A stretch of DNA of 19,896 bases from JBBDXA01 sp040902585 (GTDB lineage Bacteria > Planctomycetota > Phycisphaerae > Phycisphaerales > Phycisphaeraceae). Where the stretch lies: the NCBI GenBank assembly GCA_040902585.1, contig JBBDXA010000176.1, forward strand, positions 1 through 19,896, read 5' to 3'. The position numbers were made by a program, and so were the translations under genes. A model generated the notes under the pieces. The model saw only the letters and a list, made by a program, of their open reading frames with translations, was not told the DNA's origin and searched no databases. Positions 1 to 8,400 of the stretch are shown one piece after another. Within the stretch, counting starts at the first letter, position 1; each line of letters starts with the position of its first letter.

Positions 1-61
1 GTTGTCATTTGCGCCTTGATTGAACCGCCAAGCCCACCGACTCTCTTCAGTGGATCGCATC

Positions 62-124
62 GCCGTCTGTCCCCTGTCCCTGTCTCCTGTCTCCTGCCTC
101 CTGCCTCCTGCCCCTGCCTTCCCC
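62..124. repeat. C-rich degenerate heptamer tandem repeat
   Basis: A pyrimidine-rich stretch in which units close to CTCCTGC or CTCCTGT recur in tandem, degrading on both sides. It ends exactly where the minus-strand gene at 125-844 stops, so it lies just downstream of that gene. It is seen directly; no function is implied. It could be a slippage-prone simple-sequence tract. No other feature is seen in bases 1-61. Confidence 0.6.
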
Positions 125-844
125 TCACCCCTTCTTCCCCGGCAGCTTCTCCTTCGTCTCCATCTGATCGATCACCTTCGTGTCCACCTTCGACGCCTGT
201 ACAAGGCGTGAGTTGGAAAAGTCCACATTGATCTGCTTCGCGCCGAACCCGCGCGCCAAAGCTTCCAGCGTCTGCTCGGCACTGAGCTGCACTTCCGATT
301 GCATGCGGTCGATCATCGTCCCCGCCAAGACATCCGCCTGAGCGCGGGCCGCTTCCTTCAGCTTGTTCTTGTCCTCTTCGCTGAACCCGCCGCCGAGCAG
401 TTTGCCCACGACATCGGGCAAAAGCCCCGGCAGCAGCTTTGCGTTCTGCTCGTCGTAAAACGAAATGTCGCGGATGTAAGTCTGGTAGTCACACCGCGGC
501 ATCTTCAAAGTGACCTTCCCGTCGGGACTTTCCTCGATGACGAAGTCCTTGCTGCGCAGGTCGTATTTGAAGTCGATGCCGAACTCGAAGATCATCGCCA
601 TCTTCTTGCCGGAGATGAACCACGACAGAAAGTTCTTGCCGAACTCGCCGAGCCAGTGCTGGCTGGCGGTGACGATCTCCTTGGTGACGACCTTGAAGAC
701 GACCAGCTCGCCGACGGAGCGCATCTCGATGAGCGATGAATGCGTTTGGACCGCCATGGTCTTCTTGGATCGCCGCGCGACAATGAACAGCGCCAGTGCC
801 AGGGCGACCGCGACGCCGATGACGATGCCGATAACGAGTTCCAT
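125..844 (-). CDS. Membrane-anchored DUF4230-like protein
   Basis: A 239-residue protein of unknown biochemical role. Residues 2-23 form one strongly hydrophobic helix followed by RRSKK, giving an N-terminal anchor. By the positive-inside rule this charge cluster would be cytoplasmic, though such short anchors can be ambiguous. The rest resembles the DUF4230 family: a beta-rich part with a SVGELV segment (residues 43-48) and a GIDFKYDL segment (89-96), then a helical part (about 155-200) rich in Ala, Glu and Lys. I chose the ATG at 844 over an in-frame ATG at 892 because AGGA lies about nine bases upstream and the extra 16 residues would precede the membrane helix. It is divergent from the Nudix gene, with 80 bp between the starts. 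A TACAAT-like -10 (875-880, minus) is present but has no convincing -35. The family call rests on recognition of pattern only. Confidence 0.75.
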   Translation of the reverse strand: MELVIGIVIGVAVALALALFIVARRSKKTMAVQTHSSLIEMRSVGELVVFKVVTKEIVTASQHWLGEFGKNFLSWFISGKKMAMIFEFGIDFKYDLRSKDFVIEESPDGKVTLKMPRCDYQTYIRDISFYDEQNAKLLPGLLPDVVGKLLGGGFSEEDKNKLKEAARAQADVLAGTMIDRMQSEVQLSAEQTLEALARGFGAKQINVDFSNSRLVQASKVDTKVIDQMETKEKLPGKKG

Positions 845-924
845 CGATCGATCCTGTGTGAAAAGCTGCGGGTCATTGTAGAACAACCCCACTGCGTCTG
901 CGCCGCGCTGGTAGGATTCGGCCC

Positions 925-1467
925 ATGGCCAGAAAAAGCAAAGTCGAAACCCTTCACCAGGGCAGATTCATCCGGCTCCTCAAACAAGGGCGCTGGGAAT
1001 TCGCAGACCGTGTCAAGACCAGCGGCATTGTCATGCTCGTACCTGTCACCCGCGAGAACAAGCTGCTCCTTATCGAACAGTTCCGCCCGCCGGTGGGTAA
1101 GCGCGTGATCGAACTGCCCGCCGGCCTCGCTGGTGATATCGAAGGCAGCGAAGATGAAGCCCTCACCGTCGCCGCCAAGCGCGAGCTTGAAGAGGAAACC
1201 GGTTACACCGCCAGTCGCATGAAGCGCGTCGCCGCGGGGCCGCCCTCGGCCGGCATGGTCACCGAGATCATCACCATCTATCTCGCCACCGGCCTGAAGA
1301 AGATCAGCGCAGGCGGCGGCGACGGGCACGAGGACATTACTGTCCACGAGGTTCCGCTTTCGCGCGTGTGCTCCTGGCTCAAGCGGAAGGAGCGCGAGGG
1401 CTGCCTGATCGACCTGAAACTCTGGGCCGGCCTCTATTTCGCCGAGCGGCACGCCGCGAAGAAGTGA
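925..1467 (+). CDS. Nudix hydrolase, ADP-ribose pyrophosphatase type
   Basis: A 180-residue Nudix protein that should hydrolyse a nucleoside diphosphate linked to a second moiety, most likely ADP-ribose or a related NDP-sugar, in the cytoplasm with Mg2+. The Nudix box is clear: E78, then seven residues, then R86-E87-L88-E89-E90-E91-T92-G93-Y94. The leading glycine sits two residues further upstream than in the textbook box (G70), a spacing I believe is common in this subgroup. Upstream, EQFRPPVGKRVIELPAGL (residues 51-68) matches the ADPRase signature region, and GPPSAGMVTE (105-114) fits the segment that contributes the catalytic glutamate loop in ADPRases. The ATG at 925 has TAGGA about nine bases upstream. 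A hairpin follows 16 bases after the stop. Exact substrate cannot be read from the sequence. Confidence 0.9.
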   Translation: MARKSKVETLHQGRFIRLLKQGRWEFADRVKTSGIVMLVPVTRENKLLLIEQFRPPVGKRVIELPAGLAGDIEGSEDEALTVAAKRELEEETGYTASRMKRVAAGPPSAGMVTEIITIYLATGLKKISAGGGDGHEDITVHEVPLSRVCSWLKRKEREGCLIDLKLWAGLYFAERHAAKK

Positions 1468-1483
1468 ACAAGCTCCGATAATC

Positions 1484-1507
1484 CCCCGCATTGGGCCCCA
1501 AGCGGGG
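1484..1507 (+). terminator. Hairpin after the Nudix gene, possible terminator
   Basis: CCCCGC (1484-1489) pairs with GCGGGG (1502-1507). After a one-base bulge the stem continues with TTGG against CCAA around a tiny loop. It starts 16 bases after the Nudix stop. There is no proper T-run behind it, so factor-independent termination is uncertain. Confidence 0.45.
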
Positions 1508-1544
1508 TGCTCTATCCATTTGTTACACAACTGTCGTATTTTGT

Positions 1545-1573
1545 TTGAGGGAATGGCATATGCGAAGTATTAT
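1545..1573 (+). promoter_or_regulatory. Candidate housekeeping-type promoter for the coiled-coil/vWA-like gene
   Basis: TTGAGG (1545-1550) and TATTAT (1568-1573) are separated by 17 bases. This is four of six and five of six matches to the sigma70 consensus with ideal spacing, in a locally AT-richer stretch. It would give a leader of about 70 bases before the ATG at 1654. Planctomycete promoters are not well defined, so this is a candidate only. Confidence 0.4.
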
Positions 1574-1653
1574 GAAGACTGGTGGTTCTAAATTGATCAG
1601 GCCTGGCGGGTTGTGGGTGCGTCTGCACCTGTCGCGACCGCCGTGGTGGGTAC

Positions 1654-4600
1654 ATGGACAAAACCGAAACTGGGAACAAAGCTTCGGGTAACGCCGCCGA
1701 CGACCTGTGGAAAAAGGTCCTTAAAGATGTCAGCACGGAAGCAGCGCACAGGCGGCAGAAGATCGCTGCGCGCACAGTCAGCGCGGTCGCCAAGGTCGCG
1801 CCCGGTGATTCGGAACTTCTCAAGCGAGTCCTTCTCGCACTCGAAGCCAAGCCCAACGGCGAACACAACGCTCAACTCGAAGGGCTCCTGAAGAAGGTGC
1901 TCGACGCGGTCGTTGCCCTGCCGCGTGAGGTGCCCGACCACGGCGGCCAACTGAAGGATGTCGATCGCCATCTCAAAGACCTCTCGCGCAACCTCGGCGA
2001 ATTCCTGCGCAAGCGCGATGACAAGCCCGCGCTCGAACCGAAGGAAATCGTCGACCCGCTTTTGGATGCCCTGCAAAAAAGCGGGGCCTCGCAGAGCGAG
2101 ACGATTGCCAAAGCAATCGCCGATGCCGCGACTTCGCAGCGCGAAGCGGGCGAGCGCCAGGCGAATCTGCTGGGCGAACTGACGAAGCAGATCGCAAGTC
2201 TTCCGCAGTCGCCGGACCTGCGCCCGCAGCTTGATGCACTCAAGCAGACGATCGAAGCGCTCCAGTCCGCGGCTGCCCGGCAGTCGCAGGCGGTCATGCA
2301 GGAAGTCGCCCGCATCCTTTCCGAACAACCCAAGCCCGCGGATCACGGCGAGCAGTTGAAGCAGCTTCAGGATCAGGTCGCAGCCGTCGCCGCGGAAGTC
2401 TCCAAGCCCGCGCCGCCGGTGCCTGAAGCAGCGCCATCGGTGGACCCGGCGAAGGTGGATGAACTGCTGGTGAAAGTGCAGGCGATCGCCGATCGGCCCT
2501 CGGCGGATCCGACGAAGGCTTTGAAGGAGATTCGCGATTCTGTAGCCGCACTGGCTGCCGCGCAGGCACCGCCGCTGGACCCGGCGAAGCTGGATGAACT
2601 GCACGCCTCGGTCAAGCAGCTCGCCGAGTCACCCGCCATCGACGCGGTGCGTGAGCTGCGCGGCGAGATCGAACAGTTGCGCGAAGCTACGCAGCAGCCC
2701 GCGCTGGCGGAGAAGCTCGACGCCATCGCCGCCGCCCTTGCGGCTTTGCCGAAGGCTGATTTTTCAGGCCAATTCGACGAACTGCTTCAGGCGGTTCGCG
2801 CTGACCGTGATACGCCGCAGGCTCTGACCGACAAGCTCAATGAGATCGTCCGCAAGCTCGGGGAGAAACCGGATGATGGTCGGGATATCGTGCTGCTTCA
2901 GATACTGGAAACGGTGCAGGCGATTCAGGCCGCGCCGAACGAGCAGCCGCAGCCAACTGTTGCCCCGGTGAACAGCGAAGAGATCAGCGAGAAGGTCGGA
3001 CAACGGGTCAGCGAGAAGGTCAGCGAAAAAGTCAGTGAGCAGATCGGCGAGCGGTTCGATCAACTGCTCGATCGCATGTCGAAGCTTGAGCAATCGCACG
3101 GCTCGACGGCCGGTGCCTCAGCCGGCACCGAAGCGAAGCTCGATCAGATCGCCGCCAGGCTCAATGCCCACAAGCCGCCCGCCGATGAAGCCATGCTCGC
3201 CCGCCTGTTCGGCGAAGTGAAGCAGCCTCTTGCCGATCAGCAGGCGCTGCTCAGGCAACTGCTCGATGACCAGGGCCAGCGCGATGAAAAGCAATCGCAG
3301 CGGTTCCAGCAGGTACTCGACAAGCTCGACGCGGCCACCTCGCAGCGGGCAGACGCGACCGAGTTTCCCATCGGCGATGTGCGCGGCGAACTCACGCGCA
3401 TTCTCGAAGCTCTAAACAAGCAGGTGCGTACCGATCCCGGGCCCGTGCTGCTGAAGGTGCTCGACAAGCTCGATGGACTGGCGCGTGGCACCACCGACCG
3501 CGACATCCTTACGCAGATTCGCGCTTCACTCGCGGCTCCTTCGACGCAGGTCGAAGAAGCTCTGGCGAAGATTCAGGAAGCGGTGACGCGGCCGACTGAC
3601 GACTCGCAGCGGAAGGTGCTCGAACAGGTGCTTGCAGCTGTGCAGGAACTGGCGGCCGTTCCCGCGCCGCAGGTGCCTGATGTCGCGGCGATTGCTGAGC
3701 CGATCCGTGCGGAACTCTCCGCCAGTGCTCAACAGTCACGCGAGGATTTCGCCGCGGCCGCCGGTCAGTTACAACAGGAGATCCAAGGCCGGCTCGACTC
3801 GGTCGAGAGGAAAGTCACTGAACAGACCGCCGCCGTCACGAATCAGATGCAGGCTCAGACCGCGGCCCTGCGTGATGAACTTCTGCTTGCGACGACGCAG
3901 GATGATCAGCAGATTCAGGCGGGCATCGCGTCGCTGCGAACGACGCTGAAGGATCAGATCGCGCAGCTGCGCGATGAGCTTTCGGCGGTTGCCACGTCCA
4001 TGCCTGCACCTTCATCCGGGCTGGATGAAGCCGCATTGAGGCCGGTGATCGCGGCGATCGAGGCATTGCCGCGCGATGACGGGCGTTCCGGTGCCGAGCA
4101 GCGGGGCATGCTCCAGGAGTTGATGTCGCTGGTGAAGGCGATGCGCGATCAGGTCAGCCGCGAGCCCAAGCCGAGCGATGCCTCGCCCAAGGTGCTCGAC
4201 CAGCTCAGCAGCCTGGGCGAAGCGAATCGCCAGACGCAGAAGACACTTCAGCGAATCGTCGAACTTCTCAACTCACGGCCGGCGAGTGAACCGCTCTCCA
4301 TCTCCGCCGCGTCAGTCTCCGAAGACAGCGGATCATCGACGCCGCGTTACACGCCCAGCTATCGCGGCCGCCCGAGTTGGGGCGAGCGCCTCAGCGGAAG
4401 CAGCCGATCCACCCGCGTCGCCTTGGTCGTCGCTGCCTGCGCGTTGGTCGGCATCTTCGGCCTGATGCTTATCAACCTCTTCCGCGGCCCAGGCGATGGC
4501 AACACGAACCCGCAAGGCAATCCGAATGCGATTGCCGCCGGTCCAGGTCCGGTGCTGCCGAATCCGAATCAGGCGAATATCAGCGGCGCGAACACAGGTG

Positions 4601-5358
4601 TCCAGCCGACGAAGGACAAGGGTGACACCAAGGCGGGAACGAACACCGGTGTCAACACCCCGGCCACGACGTTCGTCGGGCCTGATGGTCAGGTGCGGCT
4701 ATTCCCCGAGCCGGTTCCGCCCGATCCGAATGACACCAAGGTGCATCGCCCGCTTCTGGCGGAAATCGGCAAGTTCGCGACCGATGACGACAAAGGCAAG
4801 CCGGTGAAATTGCCGCTGCTGGAGATGCCTGACGCGGGGACCATTGTGTTCCTCGTTCACGCCTCGGGCGATTCAGGCGCGGCGAAGTTGACGATCGTCA
4901 ACGAACTGAAACGACAACTGGCAGCGATCGATCCGAAGCAGAAGTTCACGATTCTTCTGGCGGAAGGCATTCATTTCGTCGAGGTGCCGCCCAACGGTTT
5001 GAAGGCCGGCACCGAGGCGGAGCGACGCAAGGCGGAAGTGTGGATTGATCTGAACCTGCGCGGCGGCCTGGGCAGGGCGGCGACAAGCCCGCTCGTCGCG
5101 CTGGACATGGCGATGGAGTACGAGCCCGATCTACTCTGGATCGTGACGGATGGCATTGCCGGCGATAAGCCCGGGCAGGTCAAGCCGGCTGAGTTCATCA
5201 AGCGCGTGCAGACGCTCAATAAGAACAACAAGGTCCACGTGGCCGGCACGCAGATCGGCGCGAATGATCCTGCCAACACGCTGAAGATTCTCAGCGAACA
5301 ATTCGGCGGCCGATTCGAGAATCTCAGCCAGGCGGAAACATCTTCGCGCGGCGAGTGA
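1654..5358 (+). CDS. Giant coiled-coil protein with one TM helix and a vWA-like C-terminal domain
   Basis: A 1234-residue protein that I do not recognise as a named family. Residues 1-880 are Gln/Ala/Glu/Leu-rich amphipathic helices broken by short Pro-rich joints, with recurring phrases such as KVLDKLD and LDELL. A tandem SEKV stretch lies at 444-467 (nt 2983-3054). Residues 920-943 form a single transmembrane helix preceded by an Arg-rich segment, suggesting N-in/C-out. A Gly/Asn/Pro linker (944-1010) leads to a vWA-like Rossmann fold (about 1062-1225): strand TIVFLV, then HASGD where MIDAS DxSxS would stand, and strand LLWIVTDG (1160-1167). The first MIDAS Asp is His and the last Ser is Asp, so metal binding is probably weakened or lost. 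The ATG is the first possible in-frame ATG after a stop at 1594. GGTGGG lies only three bases before it, a poor ribosome site. The gene converges on the 2215-residue gene. A structural or scaffold role is inference. Confidence 0.8.
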   Translation: MDKTETGNKASGNAADDLWKKVLKDVSTEAAHRRQKIAARTVSAVAKVAPGDSELLKRVLLALEAKPNGEHNAQLEGLLKKVLDAVVALPREVPDHGGQLKDVDRHLKDLSRNLGEFLRKRDDKPALEPKEIVDPLLDALQKSGASQSETIAKAIADAATSQREAGERQANLLGELTKQIASLPQSPDLRPQLDALKQTIEALQSAAARQSQAVMQEVARILSEQPKPADHGEQLKQLQDQVAAVAAEVSKPAPPVPEAAPSVDPAKVDELLVKVQAIADRPSADPTKALKEIRDSVAALAAAQAPPLDPAKLDELHASVKQLAESPAIDAVRELRGEIEQLREATQQPALAEKLDAIAAALAALPKADFSGQFDELLQAVRADRDTPQALTDKLNEIVRKLGEKPDDGRDIVLLQILETVQAIQAAPNEQPQPTVAPVNSEEISEKVGQRVSEKVSEKVSEQIGERFDQLLDRMSKLEQSHGSTAGASAGTEAKLDQIAARLNAHKPPADEAMLARLFGEVKQPLADQQALLRQLLDDQGQRDEKQSQRFQQVLDKLDAATSQRADATEFPIGDVRGELTRILEALNKQVRTDPGPVLLKVLDKLDGLARGTTDRDILTQIRASLAAPSTQVEEALAKIQEAVTRPTDDSQRKVLEQVLAAVQELAAVPAPQVPDVAAIAEPIRAELSASAQQSREDFAAAAGQLQQEIQGRLDSVERKVTEQTAAVTNQMQAQTAALRDELLLATTQDDQQIQAGIASLRTTLKDQIAQLRDELSAVATSMPAPSSGLDEAALRPVIAAIEALPRDDGRSGAEQRGMLQELMSLVKAMRDQVSREPKPSDASPKVLDQLSSLGEANRQTQKTLQRIVELLNSRPASEPLSISAASVSEDSGSSTPRYTPSYRGRPSWGERLSGSSRSTRVALVVAACALVGIFGLMLINLFRGPGDGNTNPQGNPNAIAAGPGPVLPNPNQANISGANTGVQPTKDKGDTKAGTNTGVNTPATTFVGPDGQVRLFPEPVPPDPNDTKVHRPLLAEIGKFATDDDKGKPVKLPLLEMPDAGTIVFLVHASGDSGAAKLTIVNELKRQLAAIDPKQKFTILLAEGIHFVEVPPNGLKAGTEAERRKAEVWIDLNLRGGLGRAATSPLVALDMAMEYEPDLLWIVTDGIAGDKPGQVKPAEFIKRVQTLNKNNKVHVAGTQIGANDPANTLKILSEQFGGRFENLSQAETSSRGE

Positions 5359-5381
5359 GCACCATCCCGACAGGGTGGTGC
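5357..5381 (+). repeat. 23-bp hairpin repeat, copy 1, immediately after the coiled-coil gene
   Basis: Stem GCACCATCC pairs with GGGTGGTGC around loop CGACA (5359-5381), with one G-T wobble. It begins one base after the stop codon. Including two bases of that codon it is a perfect 25-bp inverted match to 5457-5481. In each of the two convergent transcripts the hairpin appears in the same orientation directly after the stop. It probably acts as a 3'-end stem or terminator, but there is no T-run. Confidence 0.8.
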
Positions 5382-5456
5382 CATGACCTCACGAACACCC
5401 AATTCCCTTCATCGCACCGATAGAGCAACAGAGCAACAGACCTACGTCCACTAATA

Positions 5457-5481
5457 GCACCACCCTGTCGGGATGGTGCTC
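5457..5481 (-). repeat. 23-bp hairpin repeat, copy 2, downstream of the 2215-residue gene
   Basis: The exact reverse complement of 5357-5381. Read on the minus strand it forms the same GCACCATCC/GGGTGGTGC stem, nine bases after the stop of the giant gene at 5488. The 75 bases between copies 1 and 2 contain only a short AGAGCAACAGAGCAACAG direct repeat. Confidence 0.8.
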
Positions 5482-5487
5482 CAATCA

Positions 5488-8400
5488 TCACGCCTCGTTC
5501 TCATCCTCATCCGGCACCATGTCTACCGCATCATCCGCTACGCCTGATTCCGCCGCCAGCACATCCGGCAGTCGCGGCCACGCGCGGCGAAGCGCGGGAA
5601 TCAGCAGCATCACCAGCACGATGGCAATGAACACGCCCGCCAGGCTCCAGCGCGTGCTCGAAGAGGCCGGCCCTTCCTGCGGCTTGGTCTGGAACTGCAC
5701 GAACATATTTTCCTGCGCGTTGACCTGCACCGTTCGCGTAAACTCCAGGAGCCGGCCGCGCACCGGCAGGTTCACCGCAAGCTGCACCGTATCGCCCGCG
5801 GCCTTCTCCTGAATATCCGTCCACACCTTCGTCTGCGCTTCCAGATTCTCGCTGTCCGCCTTGGGGAGCGAGCTCTTCACCCGGCCGATGACTTCGGTAT
5901 TCAGGTCCAGCTCTTCGACCGCGCCCAGGCCTGCGCCGTCTGTCTGCTGGCGCAGACGCAGACGCGAACCGACGAGGCCCACCAGGGCCTTGTTGCTGTT
6001 GAACTGGTGCAGCTTCACGCGCGAGTCCTCGCTGAAGGCTGAGTAATGCACCGCCGCCTCGAAGGCGCGCTGCGCCTGTTTGCCCCGGCCCTCACTCAGC
6101 AGGCGATCGCCCGCGGCATCGGCGTCGGCGGCGATGAGCTGGTTGCTGCGATTGAAGTTCGTCACCTGCTGGTCGTACTCGGCTGTGCCGTAACGTTCGA
6201 TGCGCACTTCATCCACCACCTCCTGGGTCACGCGAAGCGTGCCTGCGAAGTCGTCGTACTTGAACTGCTCGGGCACGAACATCTGCCAGGTCACGTTCTT
6301 CAGCGGAAGGTCAAAGCGCGGGCCTTCGAGTTTCGCCTGCGTGGTGGACCAGTCCCCGGTCGCCGGCGTGACGTAGACAAAATCCAGGCGCACGTCGGAA
6401 GACGTCGTCGCCGCGGCGCCGAGAGGAATGAGCAACACTTGCCCGCCGGTTTTGGCGTCCTTCATTTTCGATGGCACGGTCGAACGCCCGCTGACCAGCA
6501 GCGACCAGATCTCGCCGCCCTGCGGCAGGTAAGCCTCCAGGTGCTGCTTGCTGCCCACGCGCAGGTCCATGATGACGCGCGTGATGGTCGAGCCGGTGTC
6601 CGCGACGACGGTGTACAGCCGCGTGCGCAGGACATCGGCCTGGAGCAGGTCCGCCGCCTCGTGTCGCTGGGCACCGAGTGTCAGGGCGTAGTCGGGCGTT
6701 GCCGTCGAATAGCAGAACGCAGCCGAGGCCAGATTGCGCACGCCGAAGCCGCCGGAGATGGTGCGTGGCTCCGCCTTCTGCAAAGCGGGGCTGCGGCTGA
6801 CCACGCCAAGCTGTACGCGGTCCGTCGTCAGCACCACCACATGCCCGCGCTGCTGGTCCGCGCCGATCGCCTTCACCGGGTCGATCACGATCGCGCCTGT
6901 CGCGCCCGCGGTACTTCCCTTGTCCGTCGGCAGCGTGTACTTCGTGTAATACTCGACCGTCAAACGGTACGTCGGGTCGTACCACTTGCGGTTGAGCTCC
7001 ACGCGATGCCTGCCTGCGGCCTTGTCCACTTCGATGCGCCGCGCAATAGCCGCTCCGAGAATCTGCAAACCTTCCGCGCCCTTGGGCACCTGTAAATCAA
7101 ACGCCTTGGTGCCCGCGTTGTGCAGGGAATACTGCATGATGTGCGTGTGACGCACGATGCCTTCGGACACCTTGGCGATGTGCAGCACATCCACCGTCAC
7201 GCGCGGCTCGATCACTTCCGCGCCCAGGGAGAGCGACCAGTCCGGCTTGAGGAGGTTGAACGCCAGCGCGCCCGGCCTGCGCTCGTTGTACTCCAGCGGG
7301 TTCACTTCTTTGACGCCGTCGCGCTGAGCCACCTCGAGCCGGATGCCCGGTTCGGGGAGGGCGATGAACTGGCCGCTATGTTTGAGCACGCCGACCACTT
7401 CCAGGCGAGGCACGACGATCGGATTGGGCAGCGTGGTGATCTGCTGGGAAAGCTCGAACTTGATCGACGCCAGACCCAGAAGCTTTTCGCGGAAGTGAAT
7501 GGTCACGGTGCGCACGCCGTTCTCCACCGTGTCATCCCAATGGCTGATGGCAGGCGATGTGAGCGTTTCGACCTGGTAGGCCGCGGGGAACGTGAGCGCG
7601 ACATTGAAGACGCCCGCCTTGGAAACGTCGATGAGAACGCCGCCGGTCAACGTAAGCCGTTCGCTGGTGATCACGAGTCGCGCCGCTTCTTCGGGACGCT
7701 GGTCGCAGAGGTGAGCGCGGATCTCGGGTTTCACTTCCACCGCCTGCGCGGTGACGATGTCTTCCGCCTTGGCGGTGCGGTAGGCGAAGCGCACGCCGCC
7801 GGTGCCGTCGGGTGTGAAGCCCGGCACGGTCTGAAGCAGGCCGGCCGCCTCGCGCAGGAAGTCGTCGATGTTCATCGCCTGCGGACTCTTGCTGACCGTC
7901 ACCTGCACCGCGGGACTGACAAGGATGCCCATCACGCCCACGTGCCTGACCGCGTCCTGCACGATGACCGGGCCCAGCGTCGCTTCGTAGGGCAGTTTCT
8001 CCTGCGAAATCTGCGTGACCACGCCCAGCGCGTATTCACCGACCGCCGGCTCACTCAGACGCACTTCCAGCTCCTGTTTCGCCGGGTCAAATCGCCACGC
8101 GCCGAGCGCCCGGCCCTGCACCGCGGTCACGGTCATGGGCTCGGGAATGCGCAGACGAATCTCGCGCAGCTCGCCCTGCGAAATTGTGAACTTCACCAGG
8201 TGCCGCGCTTCGATCAGGCTCGCATCGAACCGCGCAGCCGTCGTCACCTGCGAATAAAACACCGTCTTTTCCAGTGCCGTTTCACGAGCCCGCGGACGCC
8301 ACGTCGCGGCGATATCATCGCCCGGGCCCAGGATCGCGTTGACAGTCGTCAGACCTTCCTTCTCCTCCTTGGTCATGCGCATGGCTTTGTCGACGTACAC

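Noticed and set aside
845..924. ECF-type promoter for the Nudix gene (GAAC ... CGTC at about 881-898)
   Set aside because: Spacing between the boxes is only ten bases, far from the 15-17 expected.
592..1530. 312-codon minus-strand open frame across the Nudix gene
   Set aside because: It overlaps the well-supported Nudix gene and part of the DUF4230-like gene in another frame, and its C-terminal half is Arg/Ser-rich noise.
1572..1691. Small open frame (ATG 1572) overlapping the start of the 1234-residue gene, possibly a leader peptide
   Set aside because: There is no good ribosome site and the peptide has no recognisable pattern. Overlap with the main start alone is not enough.
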